From: Hymenobacter pini
GTDB lineage: Bacteria; Bacteroidota; Bacteroidia; Cytophagales; Hymenobacteraceae
Length of the DNA stretch: 64,000 bases
Assembly (NCBI RefSeq): GCF_020421205.1
Contig: NZ_JAIZZH010000001.1
Location: 310,001-374,000 of the forward strand
Reading direction: 5' to 3'
In this document: positions 25,260 to 33,903 of the stretch, one piece after another
Position numbering within the stretch: the stretch's first letter is position 1
How the letters are laid out: each line of letters begins with the position of its first letter
The notes under the pieces: generated by a model
The model's input: the letters and a program-made list of their open reading frames with translations, nothing else
Told to the model about the DNA's origin: nothing
Databases searched by the model: none
Position numbers and translations under genes: made by a program

Positions 25260-26177
25260 TTACTCGGCTACGTTTACCGTGAGGCCTTCTACGGCCAGTT
25301 CTGTCCACTCAAACTGAGTTTTAGCCTCGGCTAAGAGGGGCTGCAAGTCACGGTAGCGGCTGCTGAAGTGGCCGATAAGTAAGCGGTGCACCTGCGCCCG
25401 TCGGGCCAGCAAACCCGCTTGTCGGGCCGTAGAATGGTGCGTAACGGCGGCCCGCTCGCGCATATCGTCTAGAAAGGTAGCCTCGTGATAGAGCAGGTCA
25501 ACGCCATGTACCAGATCAGCTAAGCTCTCGGTGTAGAGCGTATCGGAGCAGAAAGCGTAGCTACGGGCCCGCTTGGGCTCCACAGTTACCTCCGCATTGC
25601 GCACTAGCACCTGGCCCGCATCGTCCAGCACATCCTCGCCCAGCGTGAGGGCCGTGAGCTGAGCCGGGGTCAGGCCATCGGGGAGACGCTCGGCCAGCAG
25701 GCGGCGGCGCTTGGGTTTCTCCCGGAACAGGTAGCCGCAGCACGGAATGCGGTGGCGCATGGGCAGCGTATGCACCATCAGGTTCTTGTCCTCGAATATC
25801 AGTTGGTGCAGGGTAGTATCGACGGGCGTAAACTCCAGCTCGAAACTGAGCTGAGTGTGTGAGTGCCGGAACTGCATCGTCAGCACCTCATCAAGCCCCG
25901 CTGGCCCGAACAGGCGCAATGGCTCGGTGCGGCCGTTCAGGTGCATAGTGCCTAGCAGCCCAAATAACCCAAAAAAATGGTCGCCGTGGAGGTGGCTAAT
26001 AAAGATGGTATGAATGCGCTGGTGCCGGATTTTCTGCTCCATCAGCCGGCGCTGGGTGCCTTCGCCGCAGTCAATGAGGTATTGCGTGCCGCCCACCGTG
26101 AGTACCTGGGCTGTATGATGACGGTCCAGAAACGGGGTGGCCGACGCACTACCCAGAATTTTCAGCTCAAACTCCAT
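25260..26177 (-). CDS. rnz: ribonuclease Z
   Basis: RNase Z trims the 3' end of tRNA precursors. This 305-residue metallo-beta-lactamase-fold nuclease has ILGSASATPF at the N-terminus, the zinc motif SHLHGDHFFGLFGLLG (HxHxDH), a later FCSDT segment, and HEATF followed by TTHHSTARQAG and IGHFSSRY ligands. Tracts such as YLFREKPKRRR match the flexible-arm region. The ATG at 26175-26177 gives MEFELKILG; the upstream frame runs into a long inverted repeat and is not coding. Confidence 0.93.
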   Translation of the reverse strand: MEFELKILGSASATPFLDRHHTAQVLTVGGTQYLIDCGEGTQRRLMEQKIRHQRIHTIFISHLHGDHFFGLFGLLGTMHLNGRTEPLRLFGPAGLDEVLTMQFRHSHTQLSFELEFTPVDTTLHQLIFEDKNLMVHTLPMRHRIPCCGYLFREKPKRRRLLAERLPDGLTPAQLTALTLGEDVLDDAGQVLVRNAEVTVEPKRARSYAFCSDTLYTESLADLVHGVDLLYHEATFLDDMRERAAVTHHSTARQAGLLARRAQVHRLLIGHFSSRYRDLQPLLAEAKTQFEWTELAVEGLTVNVAE

Positions 26178-26191
26178 AGATAGAAAAGCCC

Positions 26192-26280
26192 ACAAGCTAT
26201 AAGCTGCAAGCTGCAAGCCTTTGTTCTGAGGAACCAACCCAGCAGAACAAAACGCTTGCAGCTTGCAGCTTATAGCTTGT
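26192..26280. repeat. perfect 27-bp inverted repeat (AGCTTGCAG-type) upstream of rnz
   Basis: ACAAGCTATAAGCTGCAAGC plus 7 bases (26192-26218) is exactly complementary to 26254-26280. A second pair, TTGTTCTG/CAGAACAA (26221-26228, 26243-26250), extends the stem inside the loop. Each arm is built from short alternating AGCTTGCAG/AGCTTATAG units. It lies between rnz and the STAS gene. Confidence 0.85.
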
Positions 26281-26288
26281 AGCGAAGG

Positions 26289-26663
26289 TTACTCCTTGCT
26301 GGTCAAGTCCCGCTCGATGGCGTGCAGAAAAATCCGGTCAATACCTTCTTCCACCGTAGGCAGGATGTGCAGTACCGACTCCAGCTTGCTGATGGTAATA
26401 AGCTTCATTACGTGGTCCTGCAGGCCGGTGAGCACCAGCAAGCCACCCGTAGAGTTGCACAGACGGTTGGCAATGAGAATGGAACTCAGCCCCGACGAAT
26501 CAGTGTACTTCACGTTGCTCAGGTCCAGAATGAGGTTATTGATGCCCTCGGCATTTAGCTTCACGAATTCCGATTTCAGATCCGGCGCAACAGTGGTGTC
26601 GAGCTTTTTCTCATCAATCGTAATAATCGTGTAGGTCTCTTTTTTATCGATGGAGTACTTCAT
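26289..26663 (-). CDS. STAS-domain anti-sigma-factor antagonist-like protein
   Basis: The 124-residue protein is a single STAS domain: ITIDEKKLDTTVAPDLKSEF at the N-terminus and the phosphoacceptor motif TDSSGLSS (DSSG at residues 55-58). In SpoIIAA/RsbV-type systems the Ser is phosphorylated by an anti-sigma kinase, freeing or binding a sigma factor. No RsbW/SpoIIAB-type kinase or sigma gene is adjacent, so it may act in a remote or different partner-switch. The ATG at 26661-26663 is the only good start. Confidence 0.85.
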   Translation of the reverse strand: MKYSIDKKETYTIITIDEKKLDTTVAPDLKSEFVKLNAEGINNLILDLSNVKYTDSSGLSSILIANRLCNSTGGLLVLTGLQDHVMKLITISKLESVLHILPTVEEGIDRIFLHAIERDLTSKE

Positions 26664-26765
26664 ACCGCAGGTTATTCGGTGGTTACGGGAGTTGCGAAGG
26701 TAACAAAAAAACTCGTGGGACGTGAGGACTTGGTGAACAGAGCAAAAAGTGCCAAAACAGGCACA

Positions 26766-27596
26766 TTAATGCTGTTTTTTGTCGGCCAGAGCGAAGCTTA
26801 ACGTGCTCCAGGTGCTTTGCCAGTCAGCGGAAGCAGCTTTGGAAGCTAGCTCCATCCGCACGGTGCTGGCAAGGTAATCACCCGGGTCTGATAAACGAAA
26901 CAGCAAACGCCCATTTTGGTTACTATAGAGTTGGTTTTGACGAATTACTATCCCTCGATAACGCCGCCAAAGCACCACCGGCTGGCCCGCTACCGGGCGG
27001 CCATGGCGCAGTACGCGAATAGTGAGGGAAGCCCCAGGCAGCAATAGGTAAGGATTCTGCTCGGGTACCAACTCTAAGGGCTGATTCAAAACGCGGCTCC
27101 AGGCTCGGGCCGTATCGTGAGCCACTGCCGGGCCAACCTGAACCATAGTTTTGGCACACCGTCGGTACGCTTCGCGCACCGATTTGGTTGTGTCGCCGGT
27201 AAGTGCGCGTTGAGCAGCAATGTATTGCAGATTTTCCTGCTTCAGATACCGGGTAAAATCGGGGCCGGAAAACGTGCTGAAGGCATTATCGGTGGTGAGA
27301 GCCAGCAAATGAGTGCCGGGCTGTTGCAGCGTGAACGTGGTGCTGAGCGTATCGGCCGCTGTGGCGGCGGGCAGCATACTGCGAGTGGGCAGGCCCGGGG
27401 CGCAATGCCATAGATCTACCACGCGGCGGCTTTTTCCAGCCCACGGAGTGCCCTGGAAACCGTCGCCCATCAGCCGGCGGATGTGTACGGCAGCGTCCGG
27501 CGCTACCCAAAACCGCGCCGGCTCCAGCCAAAACTGTTGGGCCAGGGCGGTAGTTGTCACTCCCAGACTCAAAAGCACGAATGCAGCTTTACGCAT
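26766..27596 (-). CDS. periplasmic DUF4198-family protein
   Basis: This 276-residue protein has a signal peptide (MRKAAFVLLSLGVTTTALAQ) and then QFWLEPARFWVAPDAAVHIR, the entry strand typical of DUF4198. Members are periplasmic and sometimes tied to nickel or cobalt uptake. The C-terminal half (VTVRVLRHGRPVAGQPVV-like segments) has an Ig-like appearance. The GDYLA element near the end is also typical. No metal transporter is next to it, so a metal role is only a possibility. The start is set by the signal peptide; a longer upstream frame is composition-biased and lies inside the glycogen-synthase neighbourhood. Confidence 0.7.
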   Translation of the reverse strand: MRKAAFVLLSLGVTTTALAQQFWLEPARFWVAPDAAVHIRRLMGDGFQGTPWAGKSRRVVDLWHCAPGLPTRSMLPAATAADTLSTTFTLQQPGTHLLALTTDNAFSTFSGPDFTRYLKQENLQYIAAQRALTGDTTKSVREAYRRCAKTMVQVGPAVAHDTARAWSRVLNQPLELVPEQNPYLLLPGASLTIRVLRHGRPVAGQPVVLWRRYRGIVIRQNQLYSNQNGRLLFRLSDPGDYLASTVRMELASKAASADWQSTWSTLSFALADKKQH

Positions 27597-27615
27597 GCGC
27601 AACGGTAAGTAGCGC

Positions 27616-29454
27616 TTACTGCCGCTCCAGGGCCAACTGGTAGGCTCGGTCGTAGTGCACGCGCAGGTTTTTCCAGTCGAACAGCTCGGCGGAGCTTTCC
27701 ACGTTGTTGCGCTGCATGATTCGCTCGCGGCGGTTGAGCTGCACAAAGTCCCAGAGCATATCGGTCAGTTCGTCGGCGGCTTCATCGAAGCTCTTTTCCT
27801 GGCGCTGCACCACAAAAATGCCCTTATCCTCGTGGTTGGGCACGGTTTGCATTACGTAGTCGCCGAAGCCGGAAAGGTCACTGGTAATGGCGGGTACGCC
27901 CCGGGCCACGCACTCCAGCGGGGTGTAGCCCCAGGGCTCGTAGTAGCTCGGAAAAATGCCCAGGTGGCAGCCGCGCACAAACTGCCCATACTCCATGCCG
28001 AACAGGGGCGAAGTGGGGGCCACAAAGTCCGGGTGGTACACGATTTTTACCCGGTCGTGCTGGTTGTTGACCAGGTTGGCCCGGCGCAGGAAATTCAGGA
28101 TGTCATCCTGGGCATCATCCACCAAGTTATGGGTGATGACGGGGGGCAGGCTAGTGGTTTTCCAGGTTTGGAGCAGGCGGCGGTAGCGCAGCTTCCAATA
28201 GTCGTCCACCATGCTGCTCAGGTCGGGCAGGCGGTGGTCGGTGCTGGCGGCGGCGGCATAGAACAGTCGCTCCCCCACCTGCTGCTCAATGGCCTCGCAG
28301 GTGGCCTGCACTTCTTCCAGCACGGCCCGGCTCTGCAAAATCTGGGGGTTGATGCTGTGGAAGGGGCGCTTGGTGATGAAGAACATTACTACCTGGCCTT
28401 CCAGCCCACTTTGCTGCAGGCGGTAATTAAGGCGGGCCAGCGCCTCCAGGGTCAGGTCGAAGCCTTTGTTGTGGTACTCATAGCGGCCCGAGGTAAACAG
28501 GTACAGCGTCTTATCCAGGTCGAAGGAATACGACTGGAAAAAGTGCGCCATTACAAACTCGTGAATCTTGCTCTTGTATTGCTGGTGCAGGTTCTGAAAC
28601 TCATGCAACGCCACAAACCGCTCAATATTGAGGCCGTTGGGCAGCACCGCGTCCGGAATCCGGTCGAGCAAGTAAATGCACTCCCGCACCGTCAGCTCGC
28701 TCACGGTGGTAAACACGTGGGAACCGTGGGCCGCTGCCCGCTCCATGGTTACGGCCGGCTCAATGTTGAAATGCCGGGCCTCCGCCTGCCAGTCCACCTG
28801 CATCAGGTGGTCGTAGAAGTTGGGGTCGTTCATGGCCAGGTAGCGGCCCAGCAGGGTGGCGTGGGTAGTGAATACTACATGCAGCGGTACCTGCTGGCGG
28901 CGCAGCTCCGGAATAGCCACACCGGTCATCCACTCGTGAAAGTGGGCTACCAGGCGGCGAGGCGCCTGTACCTCCGCGGCCAGAATCTGCAGGTAGGTTT
29001 TGGCCAACTCCCCAAACGCGACTACCTGGTGCAGCAGGTCGTCACTATCGGGCACCGGAATATGGTGGTGGTGCCACAGGTCGGTTTTGATCTGGCCCAG
29101 GCGGGGGTAGGCCTGGTAAGGGTTGATGAGTACCACGCGGGGCCGGCCCGTCACCAGCCAGATACCCATGCACACATCGTAGCCCTGGCGGCGCATTTCG
29201 CGCACGGCATCCGCAAACGGGTCGGAGAGCTTGGCCAGCTGATAATCATCGAACGGCTCAAATTCCCCTTGGGCCTGGTGGGCGAAGTAAGGGCCCAGCA
29301 GGCAGTACCGGTCGTCCCAGGCCTGCACGGTGGCGGGCACTTTGGAGCGGATAACGGTGTAAATTCCGCCTACTTGGTTGCAGACCTCCCAGGCGGCTTC
29401 TACCAGCAGGGCATCGGGGGCAACGGGTTCGGGAGAGGGTACTGGAACTTGCAT
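27616..29454 (-). CDS. GT3-family glycogen synthase (eukaryote-like)
   Basis: The 612-residue enzyme should extend glycogen from a nucleotide-glucose donor. Its N-terminus, VEAAWEVCNQVGGIYTVIRSKVP, and CLLGPYF follow the fungal/animal GT3 pattern rather than the bacterial GT5 GlgA pattern (KTGGL). The length and the conserved EYGQFVRGCHLGIFPSYYEPWGYTPLE sugar-donor region also fit GT3. GT3 synthases occur in some Bacteroidota and normally use UDP-glucose; that preference is family knowledge, not shown here. The branching-enzyme gene lies directly upstream in the same direction, 144 bp away, with a hairpin between. Confidence 0.88.
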   Translation of the reverse strand: MQVPVPSPEPVAPDALLVEAAWEVCNQVGGIYTVIRSKVPATVQAWDDRYCLLGPYFAHQAQGEFEPFDDYQLAKLSDPFADAVREMRRQGYDVCMGIWLVTGRPRVVLINPYQAYPRLGQIKTDLWHHHHIPVPDSDDLLHQVVAFGELAKTYLQILAAEVQAPRRLVAHFHEWMTGVAIPELRRQQVPLHVVFTTHATLLGRYLAMNDPNFYDHLMQVDWQAEARHFNIEPAVTMERAAAHGSHVFTTVSELTVRECIYLLDRIPDAVLPNGLNIERFVALHEFQNLHQQYKSKIHEFVMAHFFQSYSFDLDKTLYLFTSGRYEYHNKGFDLTLEALARLNYRLQQSGLEGQVVMFFITKRPFHSINPQILQSRAVLEEVQATCEAIEQQVGERLFYAAAASTDHRLPDLSSMVDDYWKLRYRRLLQTWKTTSLPPVITHNLVDDAQDDILNFLRRANLVNNQHDRVKIVYHPDFVAPTSPLFGMEYGQFVRGCHLGIFPSYYEPWGYTPLECVARGVPAITSDLSGFGDYVMQTVPNHEDKGIFVVQRQEKSFDEAADELTDMLWDFVQLNRRERIMQRNNVESSAELFDWKNLRVHYDRAYQLALERQ

Positions 29455-29531
29455 GCAGAACGGGCTACGGATGGGAGTCTCGGCAAGATATACGGCCCAC
29501 CGGAGTTTCCGACGGCTACCGGCAAGAAAAA

Positions 29532-29575
29532 GCGGCGTTTTACGGCCCGCCCGAAGCGCTGCCGTAAAACGCCGC
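29532..29575 (-). terminator. hairpin between the branching enzyme and glycogen synthase genes
   Basis: A perfect 15-bp stem (29532-29546 with 29561-29575, sequence GCGGCGTTTTACGGC) has a 14-base loop. On the minus strand it is followed by TTTTTCTTGCC. It may terminate or attenuate the 29599 gene before 27616-29454. Confidence 0.75.
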
Positions 29576-29598
29576 CATGATTGGCGAAAAGGCTACCC

Positions 29599-31419
29599 CT
29601 ATTGCGGGTCCTGCGAGATGATGAGCACGGAGTAAGGGGCCAGCCCGAAGGTGCCGTGGAAAGGCTGGTCATCGTACACACCATTTTCCGCCTCCGAATC
29701 TACGCTTTCAAAGTTGCCAAATTCCTGGTCGTAGCCTTGCCAGTCGGAGTTGAAGCGTACCCGCCAGGTGCCGCCACGGGGCAGACCAATGGTGTAGTTG
29801 GGGTGGGCCCGGTCGGCGAAGTTGCAGAGTACTACAGTAGCGTCGCCGGGGCCGCCCTGGTCGCGGCGGATAAAGGCTAGGATTTTGTCGTCGTTGTTGA
29901 TGTGGTGCACGTGCACGCTCTGACCCAGCAGGCCGCGGGTGTTCCCGTCGCCGTTGCGCCGCAGCCGAATCAAATCCTGATACAGGCGCACCAACCCAGC
30001 GTGCTCCTCGGCGCGGTTCCAGTCCAGAGGCTGGTCGTCGGAGAAGGAGCCGTCGGCCAGCATGGTCTGGCCCTGAAAAATCATGGGAATGCCGGGCACG
30101 GTAAATACCAACGCCGCACCCAAAGTAGAGCGCTTTTTGGGAAACCAGGAGGTGGCATTACCGGGCATAATTTCCTCCGTCACGCGGGCCTTACCGTTGG
30201 CCACTTCGTCGTGGCTTTCGGTATACACCACGCGCTGGAAGGCGTCGCCGTTGTAGCGGGCTTCCACGGCTTCGGCTACCGCAAACATGTTGCGGTCGGC
30301 GTCTTCGGGCGTTACCAGCGCGTCGCGCACGGGGTACACAAATCGGGCGTCCCACTGGGTAGAGAAGCCCTGGCCGCCCTCCTCAGGGCTCTTGGTGATG
30401 TACTCATTGCCCATCAGGTCCTCGGCAATGGTGATTTTCCAGGGCATCCGCTCCCGGATTTCCTCGTTCACCCACTTCATCAGGCTCCAGCCATCGGGCA
30501 GGTCGCGGGCGGGGTCGTTGGTGCCATCCACGTTGCGGATGTGGGCAATGGCGTCGCAACGCAGGCCGTCCACGCGGTAGTCTTCCAGCCACATCAGGGC
30601 ATTGTCCCGGATGTAGCGGCGCACGGCTTCGCGGCCGTAGTCGGGGCGGTTGTGGCCCCAGGGCGTTTCGGCGCGCCAGTCGTTGTAGAAGTAGATGCCG
30701 CCGCCGTCATTTTCCTGCCACCCATCAAACTGCCACAGGTCCAAATCACCGGGCCCGAAGTGGTTGTACACCACGTCCAGAATTACGGCAATGCCGCGGC
30801 GGTGGGCTTGCTTGATGAACTCCTTAAAGGCCGTAGGTCCGCCGTAGTCGATTTCGATGGCGAAGGGATGAGCCGGGTTGTAGCCCCAGCTCAGGCTGCC
30901 CGGAAACTCGGTAGCGGGCATTATTTCCACGGCGTTAATGCCCAAGTCAACCAAGTGGTCAAGCTTCTCAATGGCGTCGTAAAAAGTGCCCGGCCGCTCG
31001 GGGTTGGGGGCGTGGAAAGTGCCGATATGCAGCTCGTACACCACTAGCTCGTTCCAGGCCGGCATCTGAAACGGTTCGTCATCCCAATCGAAGTTGGGGT
31101 CGTGCACCACTGAGTGGCCCGCTGAATGGGTTACTTCGCGGGCGTAAGGGTCGTTTTTGGTCAGCTCGCCCGCGGGCGTAGTCAGGTGAAACTTGTATTC
31201 GGTGCCGGGGCCCAGGTCGGAGAAGTCGGCGGCCCAGTAGCCGTCGGCTTCGTGCGTGAGCGGATGAGCGGTGGCGTCCCAGTCGTTGAAGGGGCCAACC
31301 AGGGTTACGGCCGTGGCGGCCGGGGCCCATACCCGGAACGTGGTGCCGTGTTCGTGTGGTATAGCGCCCATGCCGGCCTGTAGCACGGCGGGGGCGGAAG
31401 GGGAGTCAGTAGCAGGCAT
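29599..31419 (-). CDS. 1,4-alpha-glucan branching enzyme-like GH13 with CBM48
   Basis: The 606-residue protein has an N-terminal CBM48 (TTFRVWAPAATAVTLVGPFNDWD, about residues 20-110) and a GH13 barrel. Catalytic motifs are DGLRCDAIAHI (nucleophile Asp), IAEDLMGN (acid/base Glu) and ESHDEVAN (transition-state Asp). The closest group is branching enzyme/maltooligosyl-trehalose-type GH13; GlgB is the best fit beside a glycogen synthase. Two starts are possible, 31443 and 31419; the ATG at 31417-31419 gives the more usual MPATDSPSAP entry. Confidence 0.82.
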   Translation of the reverse strand: MPATDSPSAPAVLQAGMGAIPHEHGTTFRVWAPAATAVTLVGPFNDWDATAHPLTHEADGYWAADFSDLGPGTEYKFHLTTPAGELTKNDPYAREVTHSAGHSVVHDPNFDWDDEPFQMPAWNELVVYELHIGTFHAPNPERPGTFYDAIEKLDHLVDLGINAVEIMPATEFPGSLSWGYNPAHPFAIEIDYGGPTAFKEFIKQAHRRGIAVILDVVYNHFGPGDLDLWQFDGWQENDGGGIYFYNDWRAETPWGHNRPDYGREAVRRYIRDNALMWLEDYRVDGLRCDAIAHIRNVDGTNDPARDLPDGWSLMKWVNEEIRERMPWKITIAEDLMGNEYITKSPEEGGQGFSTQWDARFVYPVRDALVTPEDADRNMFAVAEAVEARYNGDAFQRVVYTESHDEVANGKARVTEEIMPGNATSWFPKKRSTLGAALVFTVPGIPMIFQGQTMLADGSFSDDQPLDWNRAEEHAGLVRLYQDLIRLRRNGDGNTRGLLGQSVHVHHINNDDKILAFIRRDQGGPGDATVVLCNFADRAHPNYTIGLPRGGTWRVRFNSDWQGYDQEFGNFESVDSEAENGVYDDQPFHGTFGLAPYSVLIISQDPQ

Positions 31420-31659
31420 TGTATTGTGGAAGAAAATCAGCACAAAAGGTCAACAGTTAAGGCCTCTTTACTGCATCTAAATCAGTAAAGTTGTGCTCGG
31501 GCCCAACCAGCGGGTTAGGCAAGCCCGGCAGGCAGTTCGCAGAAAACCGTGCACCTTCGCAGCCCCGTGCTTTCAGGGCCCGTTACTAGAGCCCAAGCCG
31601 GAACCCTTGCCCGTTGCGGCCTGTTGCATAAAGCTACCACTCGCTTACTTTTTTACTGC

Positions 31660-32061
31660 GTGCCACGTCCCAAACCTGTTGTGTACGGCCTGTATTCTTG
31701 GACGCCCGAATACGGTCTGCGTTACATTCACCCCGCCAACCGCCGCACGTTTGAGTGGCTGGAACCGGTGGGTAAAGTGTTCGAAAAGATTGATGAAACC
31801 GACGATTGGATGCTGCTCCGCTACGATGAGCAGCAGTTTAAGGTGAGTAGTGAGCTATTCAAGGAGCTCTACGTGAAGCCCCCGTTCAGCTTCGGCGACC
31901 CGGTGGTGGAAACTGACCCCGCAGAGGACCAACCTGCCCACGAAGGTCTGATTTCCGACGTGTACTACGACGAAGCCGCCGATGCCTTCCGCTTTCAGCT
32001 GGTGGAGCGCAAGCGCAAAGTCAAGCGCATTTTTGAGGCCTCGGAGTTGGAGCTGCAATAA
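31660..32061 (+). CDS. conserved hypothetical protein
   Basis: A GTG at 31660 opens a 133-residue frame starting VPRPKPVVYGLYSW and continuing with WLEPVGKVFEKIDETDDWMLLRYDEQQF, which reads as a compact beta-rich acidic domain. The C-terminus is charged (ERKRKVKRIFEASELELQ). Residues before the GTG in the longer frame (from 31549) lack a plausible start context and look like leader. I recognise no family. A hairpin with a T-run follows. Confidence 0.55.
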   Translation: MPRPKPVVYGLYSWTPEYGLRYIHPANRRTFEWLEPVGKVFEKIDETDDWMLLRYDEQQFKVSSELFKELYVKPPFSFGDPVVETDPAEDQPAHEGLISDVYYDEAADAFRFQLVERKRKVKRIFEASELELQ

Positions 32062-32075
32062 GTATCTAAACGCAG

Positions 32076-32106
32076 AAAGCCCCCGTACCTGACCGGTGCG
32101 GAGGCT
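32076..32106 (+). terminator. intrinsic terminator after the 31660 gene
   Basis: AAAGCCCCCG pairs with the GGAGGCTTT side (imperfect stem) and a run of five T's follows (GGCTTTTTGC). It lies 14 bp after the stop codon and between convergent genes. Confidence 0.6.
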
Positions 32107-32130
32107 TTTTGCATTAGGTAACCTGAACTT

Positions 32131-33477
32131 CTACACTCCCACCGCAATACCCACAACTACGGCCACGGCTCCCAGAGCCAGGAGTAGGGCATACAGCGGC
32201 AGCACGAACTTCCACCACTCATCAAAGCGCACTCCGCAGGCGGCCACAATGGCCATGAGGGCGCCGTTGGTGGGCGTAATCAGCTCGCAGAGGCCGGCCC
32301 CGTACTGGTAGGCCAGCACCGTTACCTGCCGGGAAAGGCCGATGAGGTCGGAAAGAGGCACCAGCAGGGGCATCGTCAGGACGGCCTGGCCGCTCACGCT
32401 GGGCACCGGCAAATGCAGGGCCGTGTGCACGCCCATCATACCCAGGGCGGCCACCCAGGCCGGCAGCCCTGCCAGCGGCGCCGACATACTGTTGACAATG
32501 GTATCCACAATCTGGCCTTGCTCCAGCACCACAAAAATGGCCCGGGCAAAGCCAATCAACAGGGCCGAAAACGCAATATCCCGGAAGCCGGCAATGAAGC
32601 CTTCGGCCGTGCCCGTGAGGCCCAACCCACCCACCAGCCCGGCTACCACGCCCAGCGTGAAAAACAGGGCGGCCATCTGCTCAAACTCCCAGCCCAGCTT
32701 CAAAACCCCGTACGCAAAAAAAGCAAAGCCCCCGAACAGTAGTAGGAGTACCAACCCGTGGTTGCGGCCCGTAGGAGCCACGCCGGGGTCGGCGGCTTCG
32801 GCCGACTGGGGCTGCACGCGGTGGCGCAGGGCGTAGCGCACGGTGCCCCCAATCCAGATGGCCAGCGCCAGGGCCAGGAACACCAGCCGGAACCCGCCCC
32901 CCGAGAGCAGCGGCAGCTGGGCCAGCTTCTGGGCAATGCCTACCTGGAAGGGGTTAAGCGGACTGAACGCCGCCCCCACGGCCGCCGAGCCGATACTGAC
33001 GGCCGCCGCCGTGAGCGTGGGGTAGCCGATGCGCCGCATCAGAATCAGCAGCACGGGCACCAGCGGCACAATTTCCTCCTGCATATTTTCCAGAGCGCCC
33101 ATGGTAGCAAACAGCACCGAAATGATGGGAATAACCACGGCCTCGCGCCCCCGAAACTTGCTCAGCAGCCAATCCACGCCTTGGCGCAGGGCCCCGGTAA
33201 GGTCCACCACCGTAAACGCCCCGCCCGCCAGAAATACCAGGAAAATTACCGCGGCCGCATCCACCAAACCCTTCGGAATATCGACTAAGGCCTGCAGAGG
33301 GCTAACCGGCGTGGCGGCTACCCGGTGGTAGGAGCCGGCTACTACCACGTCGCGGCCGGTGGCTGCATCGGGGTGGCGAGCAAACACGCCGGCGGGCAGC
33401 ACGTAGCTCAGCAGGCAGGCCAGCAGAATAAAGCCCACCAGCAATACCAGCGGGTGCGGAAAGCGAATCGTCTTCAT
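32131..33477 (-). CDS. YfcC-family carboxylate carrier
   Basis: The 448-residue membrane protein has about 12 hydrophobic helices and YfcC-family features: a short N-terminus FPHPLVLLVGFILLACLLSY-like, YVLPAGVFARH, a re-entrant region near GALENMQEEIVPLVP, and a C-terminal NPTNGALMAI-like (here ITPTNGALMAIVAACG). Family members are annotated as C4-dicarboxylate or basic amino-acid/antiporter carriers; the substrate here is not determined. It converges with the 31660 gene and diverges from the small gene at 33625. Confidence 0.82.
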   Translation of the reverse strand: MKTIRFPHPLVLLVGFILLACLLSYVLPAGVFARHPDAATGRDVVVAGSYHRVAATPVSPLQALVDIPKGLVDAAAVIFLVFLAGGAFTVVDLTGALRQGVDWLLSKFRGREAVVIPIISVLFATMGALENMQEEIVPLVPVLLILMRRIGYPTLTAAAVSIGSAAVGAAFSPLNPFQVGIAQKLAQLPLLSGGGFRLVFLALALAIWIGGTVRYALRHRVQPQSAEAADPGVAPTGRNHGLVLLLLFGGFAFFAYGVLKLGWEFEQMAALFFTLGVVAGLVGGLGLTGTAEGFIAGFRDIAFSALLIGFARAIFVVLEQGQIVDTIVNSMSAPLAGLPAWVAALGMMGVHTALHLPVPSVSGQAVLTMPLLVPLSDLIGLSRQVTVLAYQYGAGLCELITPTNGALMAIVAACGVRFDEWWKFVLPLYALLLALGAVAVVVGIAVGV

Positions 33478-33624
33478 GCCGCGAAGGTACGTGCACGGAT
33501 GCAGGAACGCGCCGCTACTTCGCCGGGAATGAGACTTTGCTGATTGTCAACCAACTTTTGCCCCTTACCGCACCACTCGAATTGAACCCGCCCGGCGTAC
33601 CTTAGGGTTCTGAGGGCTGAGCGC

Positions 33625-33870
33625 ATGAAGTACACCGAATTCAAACAGCTGCACATGTACCGGCAGGCAGAATACCTGCAGCGGCACGGCCACCTGCTAG
33701 CCGAGCGACAACAGGACAGCTTTCGGCTGCGGCTGTTTGCGGCGGGGGATTTTTATGCCGAGGAGTGGCGGGAACGGGACGCGGAACATGTTCTGTTCAT
33801 TCACCTGTTCCAACACCCCGCCGGCCTGCACGATTACCTGGCCGCTATTCGACTGCCGGAAGAGTTATAA
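33625..33870 (+). CDS. small conserved protein, unknown function
   Basis: An ATG-started 81-residue frame reads MKYTEFKQLHMYRQAEYLQRHG and continues with an aromatic, acidic central part (FAAGDFYAEEWRERDAEHVLF) and a tail ending in LPEEL. It has no signal peptide or known motif. It lies 33 bp before the GT39 gene in the same direction. The regular codon use and plausible ATG make it likely real, but no function can be assigned. Confidence 0.55.
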   Translation: MKYTEFKQLHMYRQAEYLQRHGHLLAERQQDSFRLRLFAAGDFYAEEWRERDAEHVLFIHLFQHPAGLHDYLAAIRLPEEL

Positions 33871-33903
33871 GATTACATATCGGGTAGCCGCTATATTCAG
33901 GCC

